From a virus, in IMG/VR virus record IMGVR_UViG_3300034198_025142, positions 1-36,065 of that record: 36,065 bases of DNA; one strand, written 5' to 3'. A program made the translations under genes and the position numbers. A model generated the notes under the pieces. It made no database searches. It was not told the origin of the DNA and saw nothing but the letters and a program-made list of their open reading frames with translations. Positions 26,326 through 33,308 of this stretch are shown here, piece after piece. Position 1 is the stretch's first letter. The number at the start of each line of letters is the position of its first letter.

Positions 26326-28236
26326 TTATTGACCCGGAGCGGTAGCATTAGTTTCTACTCCAGTAAGGGGGTCTACATTTTCTCTGACTATCTGATAAAT
26401 ATCCTTACCATCAGTATCATTAGGATAATTACCCTGTGTATTAACCCAAGCTTTAGTACTTTCTTTACTAGCAACAAGCTGACCTAAGTATAATCTTCCG
26501 TTACCTCTATTAAACATTGATTCCCAATCCCCTCTATGTCTTTGTCTTCCTGGCATAAGCTGAACACTAACTGTCATTTCGGTGGGAAAATCATCGGGAC
26601 CTAATTCGTCATTAAAACTAATTTTAACATTATTACAAACAAGGTTCCCCATCATAGCTATAGGGTTTAGTGGATTACCAACAGTTAGGTGCCATTCCCC
26701 TGTAGGATATCCACTAAGCATAAGTGGGCTATAATATATTTTTTTAAGGAAAGCTTCGGAAAGCATCACCGCTATAGATTTAGAAAGCTGTGAATTTGCA
26801 AAGTCCGGCATTTTTCCGGTATTTATAAACTGATTAACCTCCGTATAAATTTTAGAAGCCGCACTGCTAGCTTCTGTTTCTGATGCTTTAATTCTATCGA
26901 CGTTACCCGCGGAAAGCATTTTACCAACCACTTCTCTTATATAATTTACTGGATCAGTTATAGATTTTACATATCCTGCGGGTCCTCCAGGGAATCCCAT
27001 ACCTACCGCTGTTTGTTGTATTCTTATCTCAGGGGTTAAAAATTGTCCATAATCAGAACCTACAGACAAAACATTTGTCATAAGATCTAAAAATAATAGC
27101 TTAGAATTTACTTCTCCTGCAGAGCTAAGTGTATAATGAAAATTTAAAGTGAAAGCGTTTGTTCCTCCGCTAAAACCTTGCTGTCTAACTGCTACTTGAT
27201 TCACAGTATTTAGGTTAACAAATATCTTCTTCGATAAAGGCCCTTCGGCGGTTACTGCTTCGTCCAAAAGAGCCCTTTGTAATCTATTTATATTTTTTTC
27301 TGGAGCAATTAAAGTACCGATTAGCTTGTCAGTAGCCTCTATATCAGCATCAGCTATACCGCTATTTCCACTGCTTATAATAGATTTTATTAAATCCCCG
27401 TAAGGTGTATTCATAAGTCCAGGATCTCCAGTTTGTTCATTTTTCATTGGCTCTTGAGTTTGTAAACTGAAATTTAATCCCGTGTCTATACCTAATATAG
27501 TGTTAAGTGTATTCCCCGTATCCCCTCCAAAAAAAGTAACCAGCTGTGCAACGGGTAATGATGTATTATATTCAGCATTTAAATCCTGCATTTTACCCAA
27601 GCCTTGTATAGCTTCAGTTGGTTCATTATATTCTGCTACTTTATTGTATACATTAGTACCACCTGTTGCGCTAAAATCACCTATTTTATCATTAGCAAGA
27701 ACTCTAAGAGAATCTAAAGTAGGATGAGCAAATCTTCTAAGAGTAACCATTCTGTTGTTTGGAAGAACCCCATAATATTTACAAAAAATAAAATCTTTAA
27801 CGTTGTATATTTGCCCTCTATAAGGACTATTAGGATTTAAATAGTTAGGAATCTTACTTCCCCCATTAACAACATCTATTATTTGTTTTGCAGTGGGATT
27901 TCTAGATGCTTTAGGGGTTATTTTTTCTAACCCTGCCGTTAATTCAGATTTATGATATTTAACTCTATCTTTAGATCCACCTAAAACATAATATGCAAAA
28001 AGTCCTCTATAAACACCATCGGAAGTAGCTGCATCGTAAAATAAACTCTTAGGTAAATACTTTAACTCGGAAAGCTCATATGTAGCAAATGCTTTATCAC
28101 TAGGAAAAGCAAATATACCTTTGGTGTTATAATACTGTACATCAGAATTGATTTCTCCCGCAGGAAGTAGTCCGTCTATTGTATTAATATTACCAGGCTT
28201 AGATAATATATAATTAGGTTGTTCCCCGTTTGCCAT
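26326..28236 (-). CDS. Tail or baseplate tube-associated structural protein (636 aa)
   Basis: A soluble-looking protein with no signal sequence. Residues near 140-165 (YNVKDFIFCKYYGVLPNNRM) and the C-terminal block at about 525-600 (GNPLNPIAMMGNLVCNNVKI, then FPTEMTVSVQLMPGRQRHRG and MFNRGNGRLYLG) look like beta-rich tail-tube or tube-cap segments, in which a Pro-Thr strand is followed by strand-turn-strand. A middle region near 340-385 (NAFTLNFHYTLSSAGEVNSK) is beta-rich too. It is the first structural gene after the small-gene block, directly ahead of the gp53/LysM-like gene. By analogy with T4 it could be a gp48 or gp54 type cap, but I cannot assign it firmly. The leader (GTAGGTATATACTAT) has no clear Shine-Dalgarno motif. 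Confidence 0.6.
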   Translation of the reverse strand: MANGEQPNYILSKPGNINTIDGLLPAGEINSDVQYYNTKGIFAFPSDKAFATYELSELKYLPKSLFYDAATSDGVYRGLFAYYVLGGSKDRVKYHKSELTAGLEKITPKASRNPTAKQIIDVVNGGSKIPNYLNPNSPYRGQIYNVKDFIFCKYYGVLPNNRMVTLRRFAHPTLDSLRVLANDKIGDFSATGGTNVYNKVAEYNEPTEAIQGLGKMQDLNAEYNTSLPVAQLVTFFGGDTGNTLNTILGIDTGLNFSLQTQEPMKNEQTGDPGLMNTPYGDLIKSIISSGNSGIADADIEATDKLIGTLIAPEKNINRLQRALLDEAVTAEGPLSKKIFVNLNTVNQVAVRQQGFSGGTNAFTLNFHYTLSSAGEVNSKLLFLDLMTNVLSVGSDYGQFLTPEIRIQQTAVGMGFPGGPAGYVKSITDPVNYIREVVGKMLSAGNVDRIKASETEASSAASKIYTEVNQFINTGKMPDFANSQLSKSIAVMLSEAFLKKIYYSPLMLSGYPTGEWHLTVGNPLNPIAMMGNLVCNNVKISFNDELGPDDFPTEMTVSVQLMPGRQRHRGDWESMFNRGNGRLYLGQLVASKESTKAWVNTQGNYPNDTDGKDIYQIVRENVDPLTGVETNATAPGQ

Positions 28237-28255
28237 ATAGTATATACCTACTTTT

Positions 28256-28582
28256 TTATTCCTCTATTAAAACAATATCACAAAAATCGTAATCTAAAAT
28301 TTCTATGATTTTATGTTTCAAAAGGTCAATAAAAGGATCGGTAGGACTATCGTAGATTATAACTAATTTATGTCCAGTAGAAACTTTTGTTTTTGAACTA
28401 GTTATTTTTTTATGAAGCCATTCTTCAAAAATATACTGTCTTATAGAGTTCATTGAGGATGGTGTAAGATTATTATTCTTAAACCACAGATTAACGTCTA
28501 TCGCATGAAAATTTTCACAAGACTCCTGGTTAAAGGCTTTTAGCTTATCCGCTTTAAGAATTATAAAAGATTTATTTGACAC
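28256..28582 (-). CDS. Hypothetical protein, GTG start (108 aa)
   Basis: No family is recognised. The protein reads MSNKSFIILKADKLKAFNQE at the start, has a helical middle (NSIRQYIFEEWLHKK) and ends in alternating strand and helix (HKLVIIYDSPTDPFIDLL, CDIVLIEE), a small alpha/beta fold. The start codon is GTG at 28582-28580. It lies two sense codons after the TGA of the 55-aa gene in the same frame, so readthrough would join the two. It is followed closely by the structural gene block. The function cannot be inferred from the neighbourhood. Confidence 0.6.
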   Translation of the reverse strand: MSNKSFIILKADKLKAFNQESCENFHAIDVNLWFKNNNLTPSSMNSIRQYIFEEWLHKKITSSKTKVSTGHKLVIIYDSPTDPFIDLLKHKIIEILDYDFCDIVLIEE

Positions 28583-28588
28583 TATAAA

Positions 28589-28756
28589 TCAATTATCTTT
28601 TTTTCTATTTCTCTGCTCAGTCAAATTTCTAAGCCTGATTAGGTTACCCATAACCTTAGCTCTTTCTTTAGACCCATCATTAGTCTCATTTTTCTTTCCA
28701 AGAAGACCCATCTGTTTAGCTGCTTTTCTTCTTTCTTTTCTATTCGGTAGATTCAT
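28589..28756 (-). CDS. Small basic protein with RKERRKAAKQ motif (55 aa)
   Basis: This short frame is below the usual length cut-off but is well formed: ATG at 28756, TGA at 28591-28589. Its first residues are MNLPNRKERRKAAKQMGLLG and it ends RNRKKDN. It is rich in Lys, Arg and Asn. NRKERRKAAK-like starts recur in small phage proteins of unknown function, and RNA or DNA binding is a reasonable guess. It overlaps the Nudix gene end by 17 bases in another frame and is followed in the same frame by the GTG gene. I judge it real from its codon content and the filled gap; otherwise a stretch of about 157 bases would be empty. Confidence 0.65.
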   Translation of the reverse strand: MNLPNRKERRKAAKQMGLLGKKNETNDGSKERAKVMGNLIRLRNLTEQRNRKKDN

Positions 28757-29303
28757 TTTCTTCTTCTTTACTGTTAAAAATATCTTTAAAAGTTTTTATA
28801 AATAGTGTGCTAACTAAAGAGTCTTCTAGGTTTAAAGCATCATCCACTGAAACTAGTTCAAATTTTGTGTCCTTCTCTGATTTAGATCCGTCAGTCTTTT
28901 TTTCTTCAGAAACTAATCCCGTAATATTTACAGCAAAGCAAGGATTAGAATTAATAACCATTTTTGATGTGTATAGACTTCCTAAGAAATCCCATCTTTT
29001 AAGATCTTCAACTAGAAATCCGGATTCCTCCTCCATCTCTCTAACTGCTGTTTGATATATGTTGGAATCTTTATCGTCTTGAGATCCTGTTATTAATGTT
29101 TTAGACATTCCTCCGGGTCTTTGATCTAGAACCTCGGATATTATCCCGATCTTAACTGGAAATCCCTCTTCGTTTAGAGTATATGGCATTATAATAACAC
29201 CTGGATTTATCTGACGAATGAATAAATGACCATCTATGTCTACGACCTCTCTATTCTTCGTTTTTTGTATTACCGTTTGTTCCGCTTTTTCGTAAAGTTC
29301 CAT
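28740..29303 (-). CDS. Nudix hydrolase (187 aa)
   Basis: The second half of the Nudix box is intact: REMEEESGF at residues 88-96 (consensus REUXEEXGU). The first half is degenerate, with G73 one residue off register and no Glu at the usual GX5E place. Nudix enzymes hydrolyse nucleoside diphosphates linked to another group, using Mg2+ held by the EE pair. A short acidic/Lys linker (about 130-145, EEKKTDGSKSEKD) follows, then a C-terminal helix. It overlaps the previous gene by 53 bases and the small basic gene by 17. The position next to sugar-nucleotide genes suggests a nucleotide-sugar or NAD-type substrate, but this is only context. Confidence 0.75.
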   Translation of the reverse strand: MELYEKAEQTVIQKTKNREVVDIDGHLFIRQINPGVIIMPYTLNEEGFPVKIGIISEVLDQRPGGMSKTLITGSQDDKDSNIYQTAVREMEEESGFLVEDLKRWDFLGSLYTSKMVINSNPCFAVNITGLVSEEKKTDGSKSEKDTKFELVSVDDALNLEDSLVSTLFIKTFKDIFNSKEEENESTE

Positions 29304-29829
29304 TCGATTTATATATATCTTTTATATTTATCCTTAGACTCTCTTTTATTAATTCTATGTCTAGATCTCTAACAACAAATTCTATAATTTCCTCCTCAGC
29401 ATCTTCAAAAGAAGTAGTTAGAACATTATAAAGATTCTTTGTAGGTAGATTTAGCTTAAGATTAATACCAACCTCAACCCAATTGGGTTTTTGTTTTTGT
29501 AACAGAGATACTATTGGATTTTCTAAATTAGGAACCTTAGCCTTAGATTCAGAAAGCATTACATTTCTAACTGGAAGATTATTATAGGATACTGGCTCAT
29601 TGTGTACTATGGATGACGAATCTATTTGCATCATGTACTCATTCAATATTGAATAATTTATTCTAGTGCCTCCTTTAAAGTTTATCCATAATATACCACT
29701 GGTAGGATCTTTAAAAACACTTTCATATTCACAAACGGTTCCAGTATTATCACCCTTAGTCCATTTATAGAGGAAAGGTTTAAGCTCTCTATCGAGGATC
29801 TCAACATCTATTTCTTCTATGTTTTCCAT
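29251..29829 (-). CDS. Hypothetical protein (192 aa)
   Basis: No family is recognised. It is a soluble protein with an acidic N-terminus (MENIEEIDVEILDRELKPFL), beta-rich middle (TSGILWINFKGGTRINYS) and a helical, Glu-rich C-terminal half (SFEDAEEEIIEFVVRDLDIE). I prefer the ATG at 29829, which follows the stop of the previous gene by one base and has an A-rich leader typical here. An upstream in-frame ATG at 29874 would add 15 residues (MWNLLKRILKIKKNN) but overlap the previous gene by 44 bases. Its end overlaps the Nudix gene start by 53 bases, implying translational coupling. Confidence 0.6.
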   Translation of the reverse strand: MENIEEIDVEILDRELKPFLYKWTKGDNTGTVCEYESVFKDPTSGILWINFKGGTRINYSILNEYMMQIDSSSIVHNEPVSYNNLPVRNVMLSESKAKVPNLENPIVSLLQKQKPNWVEVGINLKLNLPTKNLYNVLTTSFEDAEEEIIEFVVRDLDIELIKESLRINIKDIYKSNGTLRKSGTNGNTKNEE

Positions 29830-29830
29830 A

Positions 29831-30094
29831 TTATTTTTTTTTATTTTTAATATTCTTTTTAGGAGATTCCACATCTTCCAGCATTTTAATTATTTCGTAT
29901 CCATCCCTTTTAAGAGATGGTATCCATCCTGTTAAGTCTTTTTCTATAATCCAAACATCCTGGTATTTTTTACTACCGAAGCTATTTATTATAAGTATAT
30001 TGTCCATATAGGAAGTTTTGTGCTTGGTTATTTCTAAGTAATATTTACTATTCTGCTTATAAATAACCATTTTATAACCCTTCTCTATAGTCAT
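29831..30094 (-). CDS. Hypothetical protein (87 aa)
   Basis: No family is recognised. The protein begins MTIEKGYKMVIYKQNSKYYL, has an internal WIIEKDLTGWIPSLKRDGYE block and ends in a Lys/Asn-rich, strongly basic tail (KKNIKNKKK). A second in-frame ATG at residue 9 is an alternative start. A TATAAATT sequence (30107-30100), one base off the T4 late promoter core, lies just upstream. The 40-base gap to the methyltransferase gene (30095-30134) is otherwise A/T-rich and holds nothing else I can name. Confidence 0.5.
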   Translation of the reverse strand: MTIEKGYKMVIYKQNSKYYLEITKHKTSYMDNILIINSFGSKKYQDVWIIEKDLTGWIPSLKRDGYEIIKMLEDVESPKKNIKNKKK

Positions 30095-30099
30095 AACAT

Positions 30100-30107
30100 A
30101 ATTTATA
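30100..30107 (-). promoter_or_regulatory. TATAAATT, candidate late-promoter-like site
   Basis: One mismatch to TATAAATA, placed 6 bases upstream of the ATG at 30094 in a 40-base gap. A transcript from here would start almost at the ATG. Chance is a real possibility in this AT-rich sequence. Confidence 0.2.
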
Positions 30108-30134
30108 TTCTACCTATCCTAAATAATTTCAAAA

Positions 30135-30755
30135 TTAAACAGTTTTATAAGCTGGATATAATTCTTCCAATTGCTCAGGACTTATTAAATCTAATATTTC
30201 TTGTCTATTTTCATTAAAAAATTCCCATGTTGTTGCGTCACTAGGAAAAACATCAAGGCTCTCGCTTATGTCCCTAGTTAATATACCAACTCCCCAATCA
30301 GTATCCACAGTAACTAACTTAAGATCGTTTCTATATAGCCTAAGCTTTATTAACGAAAGATATACAGTCCCGTTCCACTCACCGTTGGCAGGAGCAGAAA
30401 AAACAGGGGACTCCGCCGCGTGATATTTAGTAGGCGGATTACAATCATGAAGAACTATAGTACCTCCCTCTGATAGATGTCTCAAAGAATTTTCAATATC
30501 CTTATCGACTTGAAAATCTAAATGCAAGCCATCAATAAAAATTATATCGAATTTCTGATCAGTATCTATACTATCAAAAAAAGAATCGGAAGTCATTATA
30601 TGTGTGGTGTGGTCTGAAACTGGACTAGGATCTACGCCTATTTTATTTTCGCAACATATCTCCTTGAAACATTTTCCGTCCCTTACCCCAATTTCTAGAT
30701 AATTCTTATATCCCTTGTTTTCTATTATTGTATTAATTATCTCCCACCTTTTCAT
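30135..30755 (-). CDS. Class I SAM-dependent methyltransferase, Methyltransf_24 type (206 aa)
   Basis: The SAM-binding motif I is NYLEIGVRDGKCF (about 18-30), followed by motif II GVDPS (about 40-44), IIFIDGLH (71-78) and GGTIVLHDCNPP (97-108), the Methyltransf_24 pattern. Such enzymes often act on sugars, lipids or small carbohydrates. The protein is normal in length and has no membrane segment. It lies 10 bases after the GT2 glycosyltransferase gene, so the two may act in sequence, for example methylating a sugar added by the transferase. A role in modifying phage DNA is less likely, as no DNA recognition domain is seen. Confidence 0.75.
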   Translation of the reverse strand: MKRWEIINTIIENKGYKNYLEIGVRDGKCFKEICCENKIGVDPSPVSDHTTHIMTSDSFFDSIDTDQKFDIIFIDGLHLDFQVDKDIENSLRHLSEGGTIVLHDCNPPTKYHAAESPVFSAPANGEWNGTVYLSLIKLRLYRNDLKLVTVDTDWGVGILTRDISESLDVFPSDATTWEFFNENRQEILDLISPEQLEELYPAYKTV

Positions 30756-30765
30756 ATCGATATTT

Positions 30766-31476
30766 TTATAAATTCCATTTTTCTTTAAAAATAGGATAAG
30801 ATCCGCTAGTCATTTTATACATTAGATCGTAATCCTTAACCACTCTTTCTGTTGTCTTTCCTATGTTATTATCGTGATGCTCTACTATAGATTTTGTAAC
30901 CAGAGCATGTCTCACTCCATTAGCGATTATCTCCATAGCATAATCATTATCACAAAACCAATGACTAAATCTTTCGTCAAGATCCCCTATTATATTATAG
31001 ATTTCTCTCTTATGAACTATACACCATCCAGATATTTGCTTTCTTATATCATACCCCTCTATCAACCCAGTATCTTGATTTATTCCATAAAGAGGTTGTG
31101 TCATTGGACATAAAGGCGAAAAGGACATGAAATTTGGTAACTGTTCTGAAGCTTCCAATATATTGGTAAACCAATTTCTTTTAAATTCCAGATCATTATT
31201 ACATAAAGCAACCCATTCGGAATTTCCTTTTTTTCTACCAAAGTTTAGAAATTTGTGATACCCATAGGGAAGTGGTGCAGAATAAGTTTTTACATTTTCT
31301 GCTAGATGCTCCCAAGTTATTCCTGGTTCTGATTCTACAACTATAATATTAAAAAGATCGTCAGCTTTATTTTCTGAAGCTATTAAAGAAAGTATACAAT
31401 TAGTTGTTAAGGTTCTGCAATAATCATCCTTAGCATAACTTATTATAACAACATCGAGTAATTTAGATTGCATCAT
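30766..31476 (-). CDS. GT2-family glycosyltransferase (236 aa)
   Basis: The fold pattern fits a GT-A, family 2 enzyme: LLDVVIISYAKDDYCRTLTT at the start, CNNDLEF near 92-98 (a DxD-like NND), SGWCIVHKREIYNIIGDLDE then FCDNDYAMEI (149-183), which is the typical acceptor-binding and catalytic part. It would move a sugar from an activated nucleotide to an acceptor. Activated donors may come from the sugar genes upstream, such as the GDP-linked 3,6-dideoxy sugar or a CMP-linked one. It overlaps the kdsA end by 14 bases, so it is coupled with the Kdo genes. The acceptor is unknown: host envelope polysaccharide, a virion protein or phage DNA base are options. Confidence 0.8.
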   Translation of the reverse strand: MMQSKLLDVVIISYAKDDYCRTLTTNCILSLIASENKADDLFNIIVVESEPGITWEHLAENVKTYSAPLPYGYHKFLNFGRKKGNSEWVALCNNDLEFKRNWFTNILEASEQLPNFMSFSPLCPMTQPLYGINQDTGLIEGYDIRKQISGWCIVHKREIYNIIGDLDERFSHWFCDNDYAMEIIANGVRHALVTKSIVEHHDNNIGKTTERVVKDYDLMYKMTSGSYPIFKEKWNL

Positions 31477-32263
31477 ATATAGCTCTTGATTTTTTTATAG
31501 CATATTCAAATTTACTAAGCTCCAGCATATTTTCAGAATCTGAAGGAGAAAGTTCAGGATACGGATGGGTTTCTATAAATAATCCATCAGCATTCATAAC
31601 GGATGCAAATTTAATCATATCCTCTATCATATCCCCTCTGCCTTCTGTTTTACCAGAAGACATATTTGGTCTTTGTAAGCTATGAGTGCAGTCCATTATT
31701 ATCTTTGATCTTTCGCAGGATTTTTTAAGTCTGGTTATAGACGTTACGTCTACTATCAGATCATTGTACCCAAAGCTATTTCCCCTTTCCCCTATTATTA
31801 AATTTTTACCTCCAGCTTTATAAAATTTGTCCTCGATAAATCCTGCAGATTCTGGTGAGATGAACTGCCCTTTCTTAATAAGAGTAGGTTTTCCTGTTCT
31901 AGCGCACGTTTCTATAAGATCCGTTTGTCTACAAAGAAAAGCTGGAACCTGTAAAATATCAACGACAGAAGCTACTTTTTCAACCTGAGCAACTTCATGT
32001 ACATCTGTAATAACATCGATTTCAAGCCTCTCTTTAATATTTTTAAGTATCTCTAATCCTTTATCTATACCTATTCCTCTAAAGCCATCGTGAGATGTTC
32101 TATTTGCTTTATCAAAGCTAGCTTTAAATACTGGATAAAAATTATATAGCTTAGCGCACCTTTTTACTTCGATAGCAATCTCATAACATGTATCCCAGGA
32201 TTGAATAACACAAGGGCCAGCTATTAATATTTTAGCTCCAGATTTTTCTTCAGTATTATTCAT
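31463..32263 (-). CDS. kdsA: 3-deoxy-8-phosphooctulonate synthase (KdsA), metal-type
   Basis: Condenses phosphoenolpyruvate and arabinose-5-phosphate to Kdo-8-phosphate, in the Kdo branch of LPS synthesis. The 266 residues match KdsA through FKASFDKANRTS (47-58), VPAFLCRQTDL (106-116), KKGQFISPES (130-139), GERGNSFGYNDLI (158-170) and MDCTHSLQRP (190-199). IAGPCVIQS (14-22) has Cys18 where non-metal KdsA of E. coli has Asn. With His194, Glu231 and Asp242 this gives the Cys/His/Glu/Asp metal set of Aquifex-like enzymes. The start overlaps the previous stop (TAATG). The neighbouring A5P isomerase supplies its substrate. KdsC and KdsB are not seen nearby. Confidence 0.92.
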   Translation of the reverse strand: MNNTEEKSGAKILIAGPCVIQSWDTCYEIAIEVKRCAKLYNFYPVFKASFDKANRTSHDGFRGIGIDKGLEILKNIKERLEIDVITDVHEVAQVEKVASVVDILQVPAFLCRQTDLIETCARTGKPTLIKKGQFISPESAGFIEDKFYKAGGKNLIIGERGNSFGYNDLIVDVTSITRLKKSCERSKIIMDCTHSLQRPNMSSGKTEGRGDMIEDMIKFASVMNADGLFIETHPYPELSPSDSENMLELSKFEYAIKKSRAIYDAI

Positions 32264-32709
32264 TATTTATTTTTATTAATCTTTGATAATTCATCAAGAT
32301 ACACCAAGTTTCTTAGATTTGTAGTGGAAAAGTTATGATTCCTCTTGTTATAAATTATTTCTATATTTCTAATTTTGCAGATATCTTTAGCAGTAAAGTT
32401 ATTACCCATGTATTCTTCACCTATAATTCTTACATCCAAATCGAGAGACATAAACATCATTTCTAATTCTTTCTCAGTAGAATACGGTATTATTTTATCT
32501 ACGTACTTAACAGCTTCTAATTGTATATAGCGTTCTACTAAAGATTGTACGGGTTTATTTTTTTCTGGCCTATCAATAGACGGATCAACTTGTAAAGCAC
32601 ATATTAAATAATTGCAATATTTTTTACATTCTTGTAGCATGATTATATGCCCAGTGTGTAGAAGGTCGAATGTTGAGCATGTAATTCCTGTTACTATCTT
32701 ATGTGACAT
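32263..32709 (-). CDS. TagD-like cytidylyltransferase (148 aa)
   Basis: A small nucleotidyltransferase with the signature HTGH at 18-21 and a C-terminal STT (128-130), as in glycerol-3-phosphate cytidylyltransferase (TagD, RTxxxSTT) and in the C-terminal half of ADP-heptose enzyme HldE. The family joins CTP or ATP to a phosphorylated substrate. Between the A5P isomerase and KdsA, the natural thought is a CMP-sugar step, but true CMP-Kdo synthetase (KdsB) is a different fold, so the substrate is open. It has no membrane segment. It begins 15 bases after the isomerase stop and ends by sharing bases with the kdsA start. Confidence 0.75.
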   Translation of the reverse strand: MSHKIVTGITCSTFDLLHTGHIIMLQECKKYCNYLICALQVDPSIDRPEKNKPVQSLVERYIQLEAVKYVDKIIPYSTEKELEMMFMSLDLDVRIIGEEYMGNNFTAKDICKIRNIEIIYNKRNHNFSTTNLRNLVYLDELSKINKNK

Positions 32710-32723
32710 AAAAAATCTAATCT

Positions 32724-33308
32724 TTATTCTATACCTCTAGCTTTTAAATTTAAATATCCTCCATGATGTAATTTAGAATATTTTTCTTTTGTAAATCTGT
32801 TTCTTTCCATCAGTCCTACAACTATAAGATCAGATATAACAGACATGCAAGTCGTTGATGTGGTTGGAGTTAATCCTAACGGACATATTTCTTCAACTTT
32901 ACCGAATTCTATATAATCTGCGCATCTGGTACTTATGTTAGAATTACTTTCACCAACAACAGCAAATATCAGATTATTGTAATTTAGTGCATGGATTAGT
33001 TCTATAAGTTCTAGAATCTCTTTGGTCTTACCGGAATTACTGAAAACTATAACTATATCACCAGGCATTATTACACCAAGATCGCCGTGTTGTGCCTCTG
33101 CTGGATGTAGAAAAAATGATGGAGTTCCTGTAGATGAAAGAGTTGTAGAAAAAGTATGTGCAATTTGACCGGCTTTTCCCATACCCGAAGTTATTATTCT
33201 TCCTGTAGTTAGGTGCCAATGTATTTGTCCAATTATATCAGATATTTTTTCAGTAGGAAGAGCTCTAAGATATCCTATCTCTTTCTCTATAAGTTCCTTA
33301 TAATTCAT
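32724..33308 (-). CDS. kdsD: Arabinose-5-phosphate isomerase, SIS domain only (KdsD/KpsF-like)
   Basis: Interconverts ribulose-5-phosphate and arabinose-5-phosphate, the first step to Kdo. Conserved points are SGMGKAG (41-47), HPAEAQHGDLG (68-78), FSNSGKTKE (89-97), CPLGLTPTTSTT (142-153) and HHGGYLNLK (181-189). At 194 aa it lacks the two CBS domains of the roughly 328-aa E. coli KdsD, so it is a SIS-only form, known also in some Bacteroidota and in phages. The TAATG overlap with gmd and closeness to kdsA place it in a shared sugar operon. Phosphoheptose isomerase GmhA is a relative but lacks the CPLGLTPTTSTT pattern. Confidence 0.9.
   Translation of the reverse strand: MNYKELIEKEIGYLRALPTEKISDIIGQIHWHLTTGRIITSGMGKAGQIAHTFSTTLSSTGTPSFFLHPAEAQHGDLGVIMPGDIVIVFSNSGKTKEILELIELIHALNYNNLIFAVVGESNSNISTRCADYIEFGKVEEICPLGLTPTTSTTCMSVISDLIVVGLMERNRFTKEKYSKLHHGGYLNLKARGIE

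Noticed and set aside
28589-28756. Ribosomal protein bS21 in the small basic frame
   Set aside because: Basic and short, but it lacks the bS21 pattern of conserved helices; only a general nucleic-acid-binding guess is justified.
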